Below, one piece after another: positions 25,977 through 34,260 of a stretch of 64,000 nt of DNA; position 1 is the first letter of the stretch, and the number at the start of each line of letters is the position of its first letter. This stretch comes from CAYTZH01 sp964442285 (lineage in GTDB: Bacteria > Myxococcota_A > UBA9160 > JAFDET01), in assembly GCA_964442285.1 (NCBI GenBank), contig CAYTZH010000027.1, positions 1-64,000 of the forward strand, given 5' to 3'. Position numbers and translations under genes: made by a program. The notes beneath the pieces are model-generated. The model saw only the letters and a list, made by a program, of their open reading frames with translations. It ran no database searches and had not been told where the DNA came from.

Positions 25977-26408
25977 ATGGCGGCTGTGGAACCCTTCCAG
26001 GAGATCGAAACCACCCGGGTCCGGGTCCGCGCCTGGCTCGAGACGCAGGTCGTCCCACACGCGCAGGCCTGGGAGGAGGGGGGCGAGGTCCCCCGGAACG
26101 TCTTCCGGGAGGCGGGTCGACGGGGCTTCTTCGGGCTCCGCTACGCCGCCGCCGACGGCGGGAGCGGCCTCCCCTATGCCCACTGCGCCGCCTACCTGCA
26201 GGAGCTGGGTCGCTCGGGTGCCTGGGGCACGATGCTCAGCCTGGTGATCCAGAGCGAGATCGCGACGCCGATCCTCGCCCTGGCCGGCAGCCCTTCGATC
26301 CGCCGGCGCTTTCTGGCCCCGGCGCTCGCCGGTGAGGCCGTCGCCGCCATCGCCATGACCGAGCCCGAAGGGGGCTCGGACCTGGCGCGCCTGCGCACCC
26401 GCGCTCGG
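25977..26408 (+). pseudogene. truncated acyl-CoA dehydrogenase (N-terminal part only)
   Basis: The first ~144 residues are a good acyl-CoA dehydrogenase N-terminus: the helical domain (FREAGRRGFFGLRYAAADGGSGLPY), then the start of the FAD-binding strand AIAMTEPEGGSDLARLRTRAR. Full-length enzymes have about 380 residues. After position 26408 the frame stays open to 26780 but no longer encodes the family: it runs antisense through the end of the DegT gene. The active-site Glu and most of the FAD/acyl pocket are therefore lost. The start ATG 25977 has only a weak site. Whether a deletion, rearrangement or assembly join caused this cannot be decided from the window. Confidence 0.82.
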
Positions 26409-26459
26409 TGCGCGACACGAGCCTGCCAGGAAGGCTTTCACCCACGAATCCATGCTAGC

Positions 26460-27674
26460 TCACGGCGGGGCGGCTCCCTCCGACGCACTTTCGCTGCGTT
26501 CCGCCACGGCATGGGCGCTCCGCAGCCGATCGAGCGTCGCCGCCCGCACGCGGCCGCGCAGACCCGCGTGGGTGGGCAGGGTGAGGATCCGCGCCGCGAA
26601 GGCGCGGGCACCGGGCAGCGGCCGGTCGTCGGCCCGATGCGGGGCGAGCGGGGCGACGCAGTCGAGGGAGGCCGGGTACGAGGGGCTCGCGCCCGCCCCG
26701 ATCCGGGCGAGGGCCGAGAGGGCCCGGTCGCGTTCCTCGGCGTCGGGCGCCACGACGCCGAGCCGGGGGTACACGCCTGACTGATCCGCGGACGCGAGCA
26801 GCGGCGCGAAGCCGCCGCCCTGGAGGGCGCGGCCGAGGGCCTCCGCACGCCGCGCCCGGGCCGCAGCCGAAGCCCGCGCATGGGGTGCGGTGGCCGCGGC
26901 CAAGGACAGGGCGGCGCCGTCCATGGGCCCCCGCTCGAAGCCGGGCTCGAACGGGGTCTCGCCCACGTGGAGCCCCGGCAGACGCGCGATCCAGGGGAAC
27001 GCCCAGGGCGAGAGCGCCAGCCCATGGGCGCTGGCGGCCAGCAGCGCCGCGAGCGGCCGCGGGCCCGGGTCGCTCGGCGGCGGGGGGAGCTCGGCGGCCT
27101 CCCCGCCCACCAGCGCGCCGCCCCCCAGTCCGCCGAGGGCCTTGCCCCGGCCGAAGGAGAGCACGCCCGCGTCGCCGCGCGCGCCCACCCAGCCGTCGCC
27201 CGCGCGTGCGCCGAGGCTCTGGGCGGCGTCGTCGACGACGGCCGCACCCGCCGCCACCGCCAGCGCGGCCACCGGCGCGACGGGCTCGGGCACGCCGTAC
27301 AGGTTGCAGACCACCACCGCCGCCGCGCGCTCGAGGGGGAGCCGCCGGAGGTCGTCGACGTCGATGCGGCCGCAGGCGTCCACGTCCACCAGCCTCACGC
27401 GGCAGCCCGCGGCCACGGCCGCGGCGGCCACCGAGTAGCAGGTGTAGCCCGGCAACACGATCTCACGTCGACCCGCGGCGCCGGCGAACGCCGCGAACAG
27501 GACCCGCAGCGCCTCCCGCCCCGAGGCGTAGAGCCCCAGCCGTCTGCCGTCGAGCACCGGTGCGAGCGCGGCGCGAAGGGTCGCGGCCGGGTCGGTCGTG
27601 GCGAGCGCGGCGTACCAGCCCCCGGGTGCGAGCCGCTCGCCCGCCGGCGGGAGCCGCCAGAGCGCGGGCCTCAC
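26460..27674 (-). CDS. DegT/DnrJ/EryC1-type aminotransferase-like protein
   Basis: 404 aa PLP-dependent sugar aminotransferase family. Seen: GLYASGREALRVLFAAF, the IVLPGYTCYSV segment, DDAAQSLGA, and SFGRGKALGGLGGGALVG with the PLP lysine. The active-site region is rich in glycine and the C-terminal half is divergent, so it may belong to a side branch acting on an unusual substrate. GTG 27674 follows the GT2 stop by four bases; it is the last gene of the flippase-phosphatase-GT2 operon. Its C-terminus looks complete, so the break next door affects the dehydrogenase rather than this gene. Confidence 0.84.
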   Translation of the reverse strand: MRPALWRLPPAGERLAPGGWYAALATTDPAATLRAALAPVLDGRRLGLYASGREALRVLFAAFAGAAGRREIVLPGYTCYSVAAAAVAAGCRVRLVDVDACGRIDVDDLRRLPLERAAAVVVCNLYGVPEPVAPVAALAVAAGAAVVDDAAQSLGARAGDGWVGARGDAGVLSFGRGKALGGLGGGALVGGEAAELPPPPSDPGPRPLAALLAASAHGLALSPWAFPWIARLPGLHVGETPFEPGFERGPMDGAALSLAAATAPHARASAAARARRAEALGRALQGGGFAPLLASADQSGVYPRLGVVAPDAEERDRALSALARIGAGASPSYPASLDCVAPLAPHRADDRPLPGARAFAARILTLPTHAGLRGRVRAATLDRLRSAHAVAERSESASEGAAPP

Positions 27675-27678
27675 GTCG

Positions 27679-28800
27679 TCACCGGCGGGTCGGCTGCCAG
27701 GTGACGGCCCGCTCGCCGCGCAGGTGTCGGCTCCAGGCCACCAGCATCGAGGCGTTCACCAGCAGGAAGAAGCTCGCGAGGCGCGCCAGACGCACCCGGG
27801 CCAGGGGGGGCCACACGAGGGCCAGGCCCCCCCCGACGTAGGCCAGGAGCTGGGCGCCGCTGAGGACGGCCGCCAGCCCGCTGCCCGTGGCCGCCGCGAG
27901 GCTCCCGGCCAGGAGCAGCGCCAGACCGAGGGGCGTCGTGAAGCGCGCCGCCTTGTGGCCCCAGACGACGAGGGCCGCGCGGCCGTGGCGCGGATGGAGC
28001 AGATCCGTGTAGCGGGAGAGCACCGCGATGCCCCGCTGCACCGTGCGCACCTTGCGCCGCCACTCGGCCGCGGCCTCGTCGGTGACCCCGAAGTGGGCGC
28101 GGGCCGCCGGCGCGGAGACGGCCCGCAGGCCCTGGCGGGCCGCCTCCAGGGCCGTGCGGAAGTCGCTGGCGAGGTCCGGCGGCCAGGGGGTGCAGAGCTC
28201 CCGCCGCGCGGCGAAGAGCGAGCCCGAGAGGCCCGCCAGGGTGGCCGCCTCGCTCTCGAGCCGGCGCAGCGCCATCTCGAAGCGGACGTAGAGACCCTCG
28301 CCCGAGCGGTCCTCCACCACGTCCTCGCTGCTGACGCAGCCGACGCCGGGATCGGCCAGGGGCTGCACGAGCGCGCGCAGGGTGCCGGGCTCGAGGCGCG
28401 CCGCCACGTCGGTGAACACCAGCACCTCGCCCCGGGCGATCCCGATCCCCGCGGCCTGGGCCGACTCCTTGCCGCGCCGCTCGGGATGGGCCACGAGCCG
28501 CACGCCGCGCTCGGCGAACGCCTCCGCGACCGCCTCGGTGGCGTCGGTCGAGCCGTCGGACGAGACGATCACCTCGAGCGGCCCCGGGTAGTCCGAGGCC
28601 AGCACGTTCTCGAGCTTGGGACCGAGCTCCTCCGCCCCGTCGTGGACGGCGATCACGACGGAGACCGAGGGCGCGATGTCGGCGCGGGCCACGGGACGCG
28701 GCGAGCGATGTCGAAGCAGAAGCAGCAACAGCGGATAGCCCACGAAGGCGAACGCCACCCAGCCCGCGCCGAGGACCACGGCGATCCAGGCCAGGGTCAT
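27679..28800 (-). CDS. membrane glycosyltransferase family 2
   Basis: 373 aa. One N-terminal membrane helix (about 4-28), a GT-A catalytic domain (PSVSVVIAVHDGAEELGPKLENVL, VSSDGSTDATEAVAEAF, VLVFTDVAARLEPGTL with DxA-type metal site, and the QxxRW-like EWRRKVRTVQRG segment) and three or four C-terminal helices. This is the layout of processive or membrane-bound GT2 enzymes. Its ATG overlaps the phosphatase stop (ATGA), showing coupling. Confidence 0.88.
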   Translation of the reverse strand: MTLAWIAVVLGAGWVAFAFVGYPLLLLLLRHRSPRPVARADIAPSVSVVIAVHDGAEELGPKLENVLASDYPGPLEVIVSSDGSTDATEAVAEAFAERGVRLVAHPERRGKESAQAAGIGIARGEVLVFTDVAARLEPGTLRALVQPLADPGVGCVSSEDVVEDRSGEGLYVRFEMALRRLESEAATLAGLSGSLFAARRELCTPWPPDLASDFRTALEAARQGLRAVSAPAARAHFGVTDEAAAEWRRKVRTVQRGIAVLSRYTDLLHPRHGRAALVVWGHKAARFTTPLGLALLLAGSLAAATGSGLAAVLSGAQLLAYVGGGLALVWPPLARVRLARLASFFLLVNASMLVAWSRHLRGERAVTWQPTRR

Positions 28801-29369
28801 CCCGCGGCCTCGATGCGCGCCGCGAGGGCCGCCACCGCCTGGTCGATCCGCGCGAAGACGCTGTCGAAGACGGCATCCGGCTCGCCCCAGGGATCCTCCA
28901 GATGGTATGGCGGCGCCTCCAGGAAGTGGCCGAGGAGTCGGGTCTGGGCCTCGGCCTCGGGCGCCTTGCGCAGCAGCCGCGCCACGTGGTGTCCCTCCAT
29001 CACCAGCAGCAGGTCCGCCCAGGCCGCGTCCTCCGCCTTGAAGGGCCGGGTCCGGTGGGCGTCCAGGGAGACGCCCGCGCGGGCGGCGGCCCGAAGCGCG
29101 TCGGCGTCGGCGGGCTCGCCGCCTCGCGCGGCCAGGCCCGAGGAGCGCACCTCGTGCTCCGGAAGCCGGACCGCCAGGCGCGCGGCGGCATAGGGGCTCC
29201 GACACAGATTGCCGTGGCACACCAGCAGCACGCGGCGGATGGGCGGCGGCGGCAGTCCCGGCTCGCCGCCGAGCCTTCGCTGCCACTCGAACCAGGCATT
29301 GCGACGGGCTCGTCGCGAGACGGCCAGACGGGCCGATTCGCGCAGCAGGGTCGACAGCGACCGGCTCAC
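28797..29369 (-). CDS. low-molecular-weight protein-tyrosine phosphatase
   Basis: 190 aa. The catalytic P-loop CHGNLCRS (Cys 51, Arg 57; CX5R) and the general-acid loop EDPWGEPD (Asp 159) are intact. In exopolysaccharide systems such Wzb-like enzymes remove phosphates from the BY-kinase tail, here presumably the protein encoded at 15030, about 12 kb away on the other strand. A basic N-terminal extension of about 45 residues precedes the usual start of the fold and is longer than in Wzb. GTG 29369 overlaps the flippase stop (GTGA). Confidence 0.92.
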   Translation of the reverse strand: MSRSLSTLLRESARLAVSRRARRNAWFEWQRRLGGEPGLPPPPIRRVLLVCHGNLCRSPYAAARLAVRLPEHEVRSSGLAARGGEPADADALRAAARAGVSLDAHRTRPFKAEDAAWADLLLVMEGHHVARLLRKAPEAEAQTRLLGHFLEAPPYHLEDPWGEPDAVFDSVFARIDQAVAALAARIEAAG

Positions 29370-30817
29370 GACCGCTTGCGGGCCTCCCTCAGCTCCCGCA
29401 GCAGACGGTACTCCAGGCCATCGCGGGGGAGCAGGATGGCCAGGCCCGCGACGTACACCGCGGCGCCCAGCAGGACCGGGATCGGCAGCAGCAGCTGCCG
29501 GGTCCCGTAGACGACGCCGGCCATGGCCGCCGCGCTGAGGGCGTAGCGCGCGTAGGCCGCGACGGGCAGACCGGCCCCGAGCCGACGGGAGGCGAGGAGC
29601 AGCGTCGTGGCGAGCAGGCCGTGGCCAGCCACGGTCGCGCCGGCGGCGCCGCCGGCGCCGAACTGCGGGATGAGGGCGAAGTCGAGGAGCACCTGGACCG
29701 GCAGCGTCACGGCGTAGCAGCCGATCAGGGTCCGGAGTCGCCCGGCGCCCGTCAGGTGGGCGGCCGCCACGGTCATCGGGCCCGCGAAGACCAGCGCCCA
29801 CGCCAGGCGCTCGAGCACGACGGTCGCATCGCTCAGCCCGTCGCTGCCGTACAGGGCCATGGCCTGCCCGCTCAGCAGCGAGAGCCCGACGGCGCCGGGG
29901 ATCAGCGCCAGCCCCAGCACCTGGAGCGTGTCCCGGGCCACGTCGCCCCCGGAGCCCGCGGCCTCCAGGCGGCTGAACGCCGGAAGCAGTGCGCGCTGCA
30001 CGAGGCCGGGGACGATCATCATCGGCTCGAGGAAGACCAGGGCGGCGCCGTAGAGCCCCGCCTGGGCCTCGCCGGCCAGCCGGGTGAGCAGCACCACGTC
30101 GATCGAGACCAGGGCCCGATAGGCGAAGCCCACCACCACGAAGAGCGAGGCCTCGGCCACGATCGGCCGGATCGAGGCCAGGTCGACCCGCAGGCGCAGG
30201 GCCGGGGCAGCTCCCCGGGCCAGGAGAACCGCGCAGACGAGCTGGACCGCGCGGCTCGCGGCGAACACAGCGAGGACGGCGGGGAGCTCACCGCCGCCCA
30301 GGACCACCGCGGCGACGCCGGTGAAGCGCACCACCGCGGCGGCCAGGCTCACCAGGGCCGAGCGGCCCATGCGCTCGAGCCCCTCCACCACCGCCACCCA
30401 GCTCTCCACCCCGACACCCAGCAGCTCGATCGCGACGAAGGCGATCAGCACATACCGGTGGAGCGTGAGGTAGCCCGAGGCCTCGGCGCCGAGCCAGACG
30501 GCGGCGGCGAAGACCAGGGCCAGGCCGCCGCGCATGGCCAGCACGGTGCCGAGCATCGCGCCCGGGTCGCCGCGGCGGGCCGCGATGCCCCGGACCAGCA
30601 GGGGGTGGAGGCCGAACTGGACGACCACCAGGAACAGGCCCACGAAACGCTGGGCGCCGATGAGCAGGCCGTAGCCCTCCTGGCCGAGCAGGCGCACGGT
30701 GAGGAGGTTGGTGGCGAAGCCCAGCAGCAGGCCCGCGATCTCGCCCGCACCGAGGACCGCGCTGTTTCGCGCGATGCGGCGACCCTCGCTCGGCGGCAAC
30801 GTCTCCGGTGCGCTCAC
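29366..30817 (-). CDS. Wzx-like polysaccharide flippase
   Basis: 483 aa with about 12-14 hydrophobic helices throughout, starting RRIARNSAVLGAGEIAGLLLGFATNLLTVRLLGQEGYGLL, the typical N-terminus of MATE/MOP-type O-antigen flippases. It moves undecaprenyl-linked repeat units from the cytoplasmic to the periplasmic face. GTG 30817 is chosen because it gives the family start; the longer upstream frame lacks support. First gene of an operon (flippase, phosphatase, GT2, DegT). A second flippase-like gene lies at 35453. Confidence 0.88.
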   Translation of the reverse strand: MSAPETLPPSEGRRIARNSAVLGAGEIAGLLLGFATNLLTVRLLGQEGYGLLIGAQRFVGLFLVVVQFGLHPLLVRGIAARRGDPGAMLGTVLAMRGGLALVFAAAVWLGAEASGYLTLHRYVLIAFVAIELLGVGVESWVAVVEGLERMGRSALVSLAAAVVRFTGVAAVVLGGGELPAVLAVFAASRAVQLVCAVLLARGAAPALRLRVDLASIRPIVAEASLFVVVGFAYRALVSIDVVLLTRLAGEAQAGLYGAALVFLEPMMIVPGLVQRALLPAFSRLEAAGSGGDVARDTLQVLGLALIPGAVGLSLLSGQAMALYGSDGLSDATVVLERLAWALVFAGPMTVAAAHLTGAGRLRTLIGCYAVTLPVQVLLDFALIPQFGAGGAAGATVAGHGLLATTLLLASRRLGAGLPVAAYARYALSAAAMAGVVYGTRQLLLPIPVLLGAAVYVAGLAILLPRDGLEYRLLRELREARKRS

Positions 30818-31043
30818 CGATCTCCAACCGACGCCGCTCGGGCCGTGGGTGCGTCGGAACCCGCTACGCTGTGGTCGTTGCAGGCACCCATGAGACCCTC
30901 TCCCCGGCTCGGCTGGGCGCCCTCGTGGGAGGCGCTTCGGCTGCCGCGAAGAGCAGATTGAGCGCGCCCCTTCCCTACCCGACGGAGGACTGCCTGGCGC
31001 CCGATACAGTGGCACAGCCTCGCCGAGGGCGCGGCCCCACGCG
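30818..31043. promoter_or_regulatory. divergent promoter region between flippase operon and exosortase-like gene
   Basis: Plus strand: TACGCT at 30864-30869 and TACAGT at 31005-31010 are both -10-like; the second would give a leader of about 27 bases before ATG 31044. A 23-codon open frame (30890-30961) lies between them; there is no evidence that it is translated. No ribosome-binding site is obvious before 31044. Confidence 0.35.
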
Positions 31044-31805
31044 ATGAGCGTCGCGCCCTTGCAGGGGGCCCTGCTGCCCTGGCTGGCGCTCCTGCTGGGC
31101 TTCTCGCCTGCGCTGGTCGAGCTGGTGCAGAACCTCGCGGCGGAGCCCGCGGACCGGCCGAGCCTGCTGGCCCTGCCCCTCCTGGCGCTCTGCCTGCGCG
31201 GCGACCGGGGCGGCCGCTCCCGGCCCGCCCTGGCCTACGGGCTGGTCGCCTCGGCCCTGGGCCTGCAGGTGCTCGGTGTGGTGACCGCCACCTGGGGCCT
31301 GGCGCGGCTTTCGCTCCCCCTGGCCGGGCTCGGGCTCGCCGCGCGGCTGGGCTGGCCCAGCCTTCCGGCGGCCGCCATCGCGTTCTGGGTGGTGCCGGTG
31401 CCGGACTTTGTCACCACCTGGACCTCGCCCGGCCTGGAGGTCGCCCTGGGCGCGACCGCCGCGGCGGTCGTCGGCTGGATCGGGATCGGCGCGCACCTGG
31501 ACGGCACCGCGGTCCAGCTCTCGGGCGCGACCCTCGAGCTGCGCCCCGAAGAGGCGGGGGCCGCCCTGGGCCACGCCGTCTCCGCCCTGGCCTGGTACGT
31601 GGCGGTGCGGCGTGGCGCCGGACCCAGGGGCTACCTCGCCCGCCAGGGGCTGGCGCTGCTCGCGCTCCTGCCCCTGCAGATCGCCAGTCTCGCCGTCGGC
31701 TTCGGGCTGGCCCAGGCGGCGCTTCCGGCGCGCGCCTGGCTCGATCTGGGCGCCGCGCTGGTCGTCGCGGGCGGGGTCGTGGCGGTCGTCGAGAGGCGCT
31801 CCTGA
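31044..31805 (+). CDS. exosortase-like membrane protein lacking the catalytic residues
   Basis: 253 aa, seven to eight hydrophobic helices. Residues 112-185 follow the exosortase core in order: FWVVPVPDFV (for F-IP-P), GWIGIGAHLDGTAVQL (for LLGxPVxxEGxxI-L), then GATLELRPEEAGAALG where exosortases have G-LEVAEACSGLRS. Aligned this way Glu 170 replaces the catalytic Cys, Leu 216 and Gly 219 replace the Asn and Arg of the PxAxxxNxxR motif (LLPLQIASLAVGFG), and no His follows position 177. Exosortases cleave and transfer PEP-CTERM proteins; this one should not. It heads a forward run of glycosyltransferase genes. The link is by reading alone and needs a profile search. Confidence 0.68.
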   Translation: MSVAPLQGALLPWLALLLGFSPALVELVQNLAAEPADRPSLLALPLLALCLRGDRGGRSRPALAYGLVASALGLQVLGVVTATWGLARLSLPLAGLGLAARLGWPSLPAAAIAFWVVPVPDFVTTWTSPGLEVALGATAAAVVGWIGIGAHLDGTAVQLSGATLELRPEEAGAALGHAVSALAWYVAVRRGAGPRGYLARQGLALLALLPLQIASLAVGFGLAQAALPARAWLDLGAALVVAGGVVAVVERRS

Positions 31806-31916
31806 GGTGGGCCTGCAGGAGACCGGCAGCCGCGCATCCTCGGGCGGCAGTCCGCGTGCAGGCGCGGGCCGCGTCACGGCGAGGGCCCGGCGGGCCACTC
31901 ACGCCGGGAGCTGGGA

Positions 31917-31922
31917 TATCCT
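31917..31922 (+). promoter_or_regulatory. possible -10 box for the GT4-epimerase run
   Basis: TATCCT in the 186-base gap after the exosortase-like gene; a leader of about 63 bases would precede ATG 31992. No clear -35. Confidence 0.3.
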
Positions 31923-31991
31923 CTCCTGTCTTCGCCGAAGGGTCGATGCGGCCCGTGGCCGCCGGCGTCCCGATGCAGCCGTGGAGGTGTG

Positions 31992-33290
31992 ATGGCGAGC
32001 GAGGGCCTGCGCTTCGCCATGCTGACGACGTTCTACCCGCCGTACCACTTCGGCGGGGACGCCATGGGCATCCGCCGCCTGGCCCACGCGCTGGTGCGCC
32101 GCGGCCATCGCGTGGACGTCATCCACGACGTGGACGCTTTCGACCTGCTGCACACGGGCGACGAGCCGGCGGCCATCGAGGAGCCCGAAGGCCTTCGGGT
32201 CCACCGGCTGCGCAGCGCGAGCCGGTCCCGGGGGCGGCTCTCCTGCCTCCTCACCCAGCAGCTCGGCCGTCCCGTGGTCCACGGCGGCCGCATCCGCACG
32301 CTGCTCGCCCAAGGCGACTACGACGTCGTGCACTTCCACAACACCTCGCTGGTGGGCGGGCCTGGTCTGCTCGCCTACGGCCCCGCGGACGCGGTGCGCC
32401 TCTATACCGCCCACGAGCACTGGCTGGTCTGTGCGAGCCACGTGCTCTGGCGCCACGACCGGGAGCTGTGCACGGGCAAGCAATGCATCCGCTGTCAGCT
32501 CCACTTCCGCCGCCCGCCCCAGCTCTGGCGCCACACCGGCTTCCTCGAGCGCCAGCTCCACCACGTGGACGTCTTCACCTCGCCCAGCGCCTTCAGCGCC
32601 GCCAAGCACCGGGAGTTCGGCTTCCCGCGCGAGCTGGAGGTGGTGCCCTACTTCCTGCCCGAACTCGCCGCCGACGCCGAGGTCCCCGCACCGGACCCCG
32701 CGGATGCCGAGCCCGAGCGCCCGTACTTCCTGTTCGTGGGTCGGCTCGAGAAGATCAAGGGCCTGCAGGACGTGATCCCGCTGTTCGGGGCCGACGCCCC
32801 GGCCGATCTCTGGGTCGTGGGCACGGGCAACTACGAGGCCGAGCTCCGCCAGCTGGCCGAGGGCCGCGAACGGGTGCGTTTCCTGGGTCGTCGCTCGCCC
32901 GAGGCGCTGCGCTCCCTCTACCGCGGGGCCCAGGCCGTGGTGGTGCCGTCCCTGTGCTACGAGACCTTCGGCATCATCCTGCTGGAGGCCTTCCGCGAGG
33001 GAACCCCGGTGGTGGCCCGGAGCCTGGGGCCGCTGCCGGAGATCGTGCGCGAGAGCGGCGGCGGAATCCTCTTCGACGACGCCGAGAGCCTGCGCTCCGC
33101 CCTCTCGACCCTGGCCGGCGACGCGGCCCTGCGCGACAAGCTGGGCCGGGCGGGGCACACGGCGCTCCGCGAGCGCTGGACGGAACGCGTGGTCGTCCGA
33201 CAATACCTGGAGCTCGTGGGACGCATCGCCCGCGAGCGCGGTCTGGACCGGGTGGGGAGCCGGCTGGGCGAGCGGGGAGAGGCAGCGTGA
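31992..33290 (+). CDS. glycosyltransferase family 4
   Basis: 432 aa GT-B enzyme. N-terminal YPPYHFGGDAMGIRRLAHAL loop, HFHNTSLVGG, then a cysteine-containing insert (ELCTGKQCIRCQLHF, about residues 155-172) that occurs in a subgroup of GT4 proteins, and the donor domain (FLFVGRLEKIKGLQDV, VVVPSLCYETFGIILLEAFREG with E(x7)E). ATG 31992 sits four bases after GGAGG. The stop overlaps the GTG of the epimerase gene. The donor sugar is unknown. Confidence 0.92.
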   Translation: MASEGLRFAMLTTFYPPYHFGGDAMGIRRLAHALVRRGHRVDVIHDVDAFDLLHTGDEPAAIEEPEGLRVHRLRSASRSRGRLSCLLTQQLGRPVVHGGRIRTLLAQGDYDVVHFHNTSLVGGPGLLAYGPADAVRLYTAHEHWLVCASHVLWRHDRELCTGKQCIRCQLHFRRPPQLWRHTGFLERQLHHVDVFTSPSAFSAAKHREFGFPRELEVVPYFLPELAADAEVPAPDPADAEPERPYFLFVGRLEKIKGLQDVIPLFGADAPADLWVVGTGNYEAELRQLAEGRERVRFLGRRSPEALRSLYRGAQAVVVPSLCYETFGIILLEAFREGTPVVARSLGPLPEIVRESGGGILFDDAESLRSALSTLAGDAALRDKLGRAGHTALRERWTERVVVRQYLELVGRIARERGLDRVGSRLGERGEAA

Positions 33291-34252
33291 AGGTCCTGAT
33301 CACCGGCGGAGCGGGCTTCATCGGATCCCACGTGGCCGAGCGAATGCTCGGCGACGGCCACGACGTCTGGATCCTGGACGACCTGTCCACGGGCGCCATG
33401 GAGAACCTGGACGGCCTGCTCGAGCGGCCCGGCTTCCACCATCGGGTGGGCTCCGTGGCCGACGAGCCCCTGGTGGGCGAGCTGGTCGACCGGGCCGACG
33501 TGGTCTTCCACCTGGCCGCGGCGGTGGGCGTGAAGCTCATCGTGGAGCGTCCCACCCACACCCTCGAGACCAACGTGCGCGGCACCGAGGTGGTCCTGCA
33601 GGCGGCGGCCAAGAAGCAGAAGCTCGTGGTGCTGGCGTCCACCTCGGAGGTCTACGGCAAGGGCGTGAAGATCCCCTACGCCGAGGAGGACGACCTGCTG
33701 CTGGGGCCCACCACCAAGAGCCGCTGGGGCTACGCCTGCTCCAAGGCCATCGACGAGTACCTGGCCCTCGCCTACTCCCGCGAGCGCGGCCTGCCGGTGA
33801 TCATCGCCCGCTTCTTCAACACGGTGGGCCCGCGCCAGACCGGTCGCTACGGGATGGTGATCCCCACCTTCGTGCGCCAGGGCCTGGCGGGGGAGCCGAT
33901 CACGGTCTACGGCAACGGCGAGCAGCGCCGCTGCTTCGCCGACGTCTCCGAGGTGGTGGAGTGCCTGATGCGGCTCATCCACACGCCCGAGGCCCAGGGC
34001 CAGGTGTTCAACGTGGGCAACGACCGGGAGACGTCGATCAACGACCTGGCGCGCCTGGTGCAGACCCGCACCGGCGGGCGCTCGGAGATCGTCCACATCC
34101 CCTACGAGGAGGCCTACGCCGAGGGCTTCGAGGACCTCCAGCGCCGCGTCCCGGACGTGGGCAAGCTGCATCGCACCATCGGATACCGTCCGACGATGGG
34201 CCTCGTGGACATCGTCGACCGCATCATCGCAGGCCAGCGCAACGCGGCCTAG
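33287..34252 (+). CDS. NAD-dependent nucleotide-sugar epimerase/dehydratase
   Basis: 321 aa extended short-chain dehydrogenase. Rossmann glycine motif GGAGFIGSH at 7-15, active-site ASTSEVYG, catalytic YACSKAID (YxxxK), RFFNTVGPRQ. The sequence is closest in appearance to UDP-glucuronate decarboxylase or UDP-GlcNAc/glucose 4-epimerase; I cannot choose between them. It probably supplies a donor sugar for the neighbouring transferases. GTG 33287 overlaps the GT4 stop (GTGA), with GGGGAGAGG just upstream. Confidence 0.92.
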   Translation: MKVLITGGAGFIGSHVAERMLGDGHDVWILDDLSTGAMENLDGLLERPGFHHRVGSVADEPLVGELVDRADVVFHLAAAVGVKLIVERPTHTLETNVRGTEVVLQAAAKKQKLVVLASTSEVYGKGVKIPYAEEDDLLLGPTTKSRWGYACSKAIDEYLALAYSRERGLPVIIARFFNTVGPRQTGRYGMVIPTFVRQGLAGEPITVYGNGEQRRCFADVSEVVECLMRLIHTPEAQGQVFNVGNDRETSINDLARLVQTRTGGRSEIVHIPYEEAYAEGFEDLQRRVPDVGKLHRTIGYRPTMGLVDIVDRIIAGQRNAA

Positions 34253-34260
34253 GAGCACGC

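Noticed and set aside
30890..30961. 23-codon open frame before the exosortase-like gene as a leader peptide
   Set aside because: No ribosome-binding site, no runs of regulatory codons and no terminator behind it.
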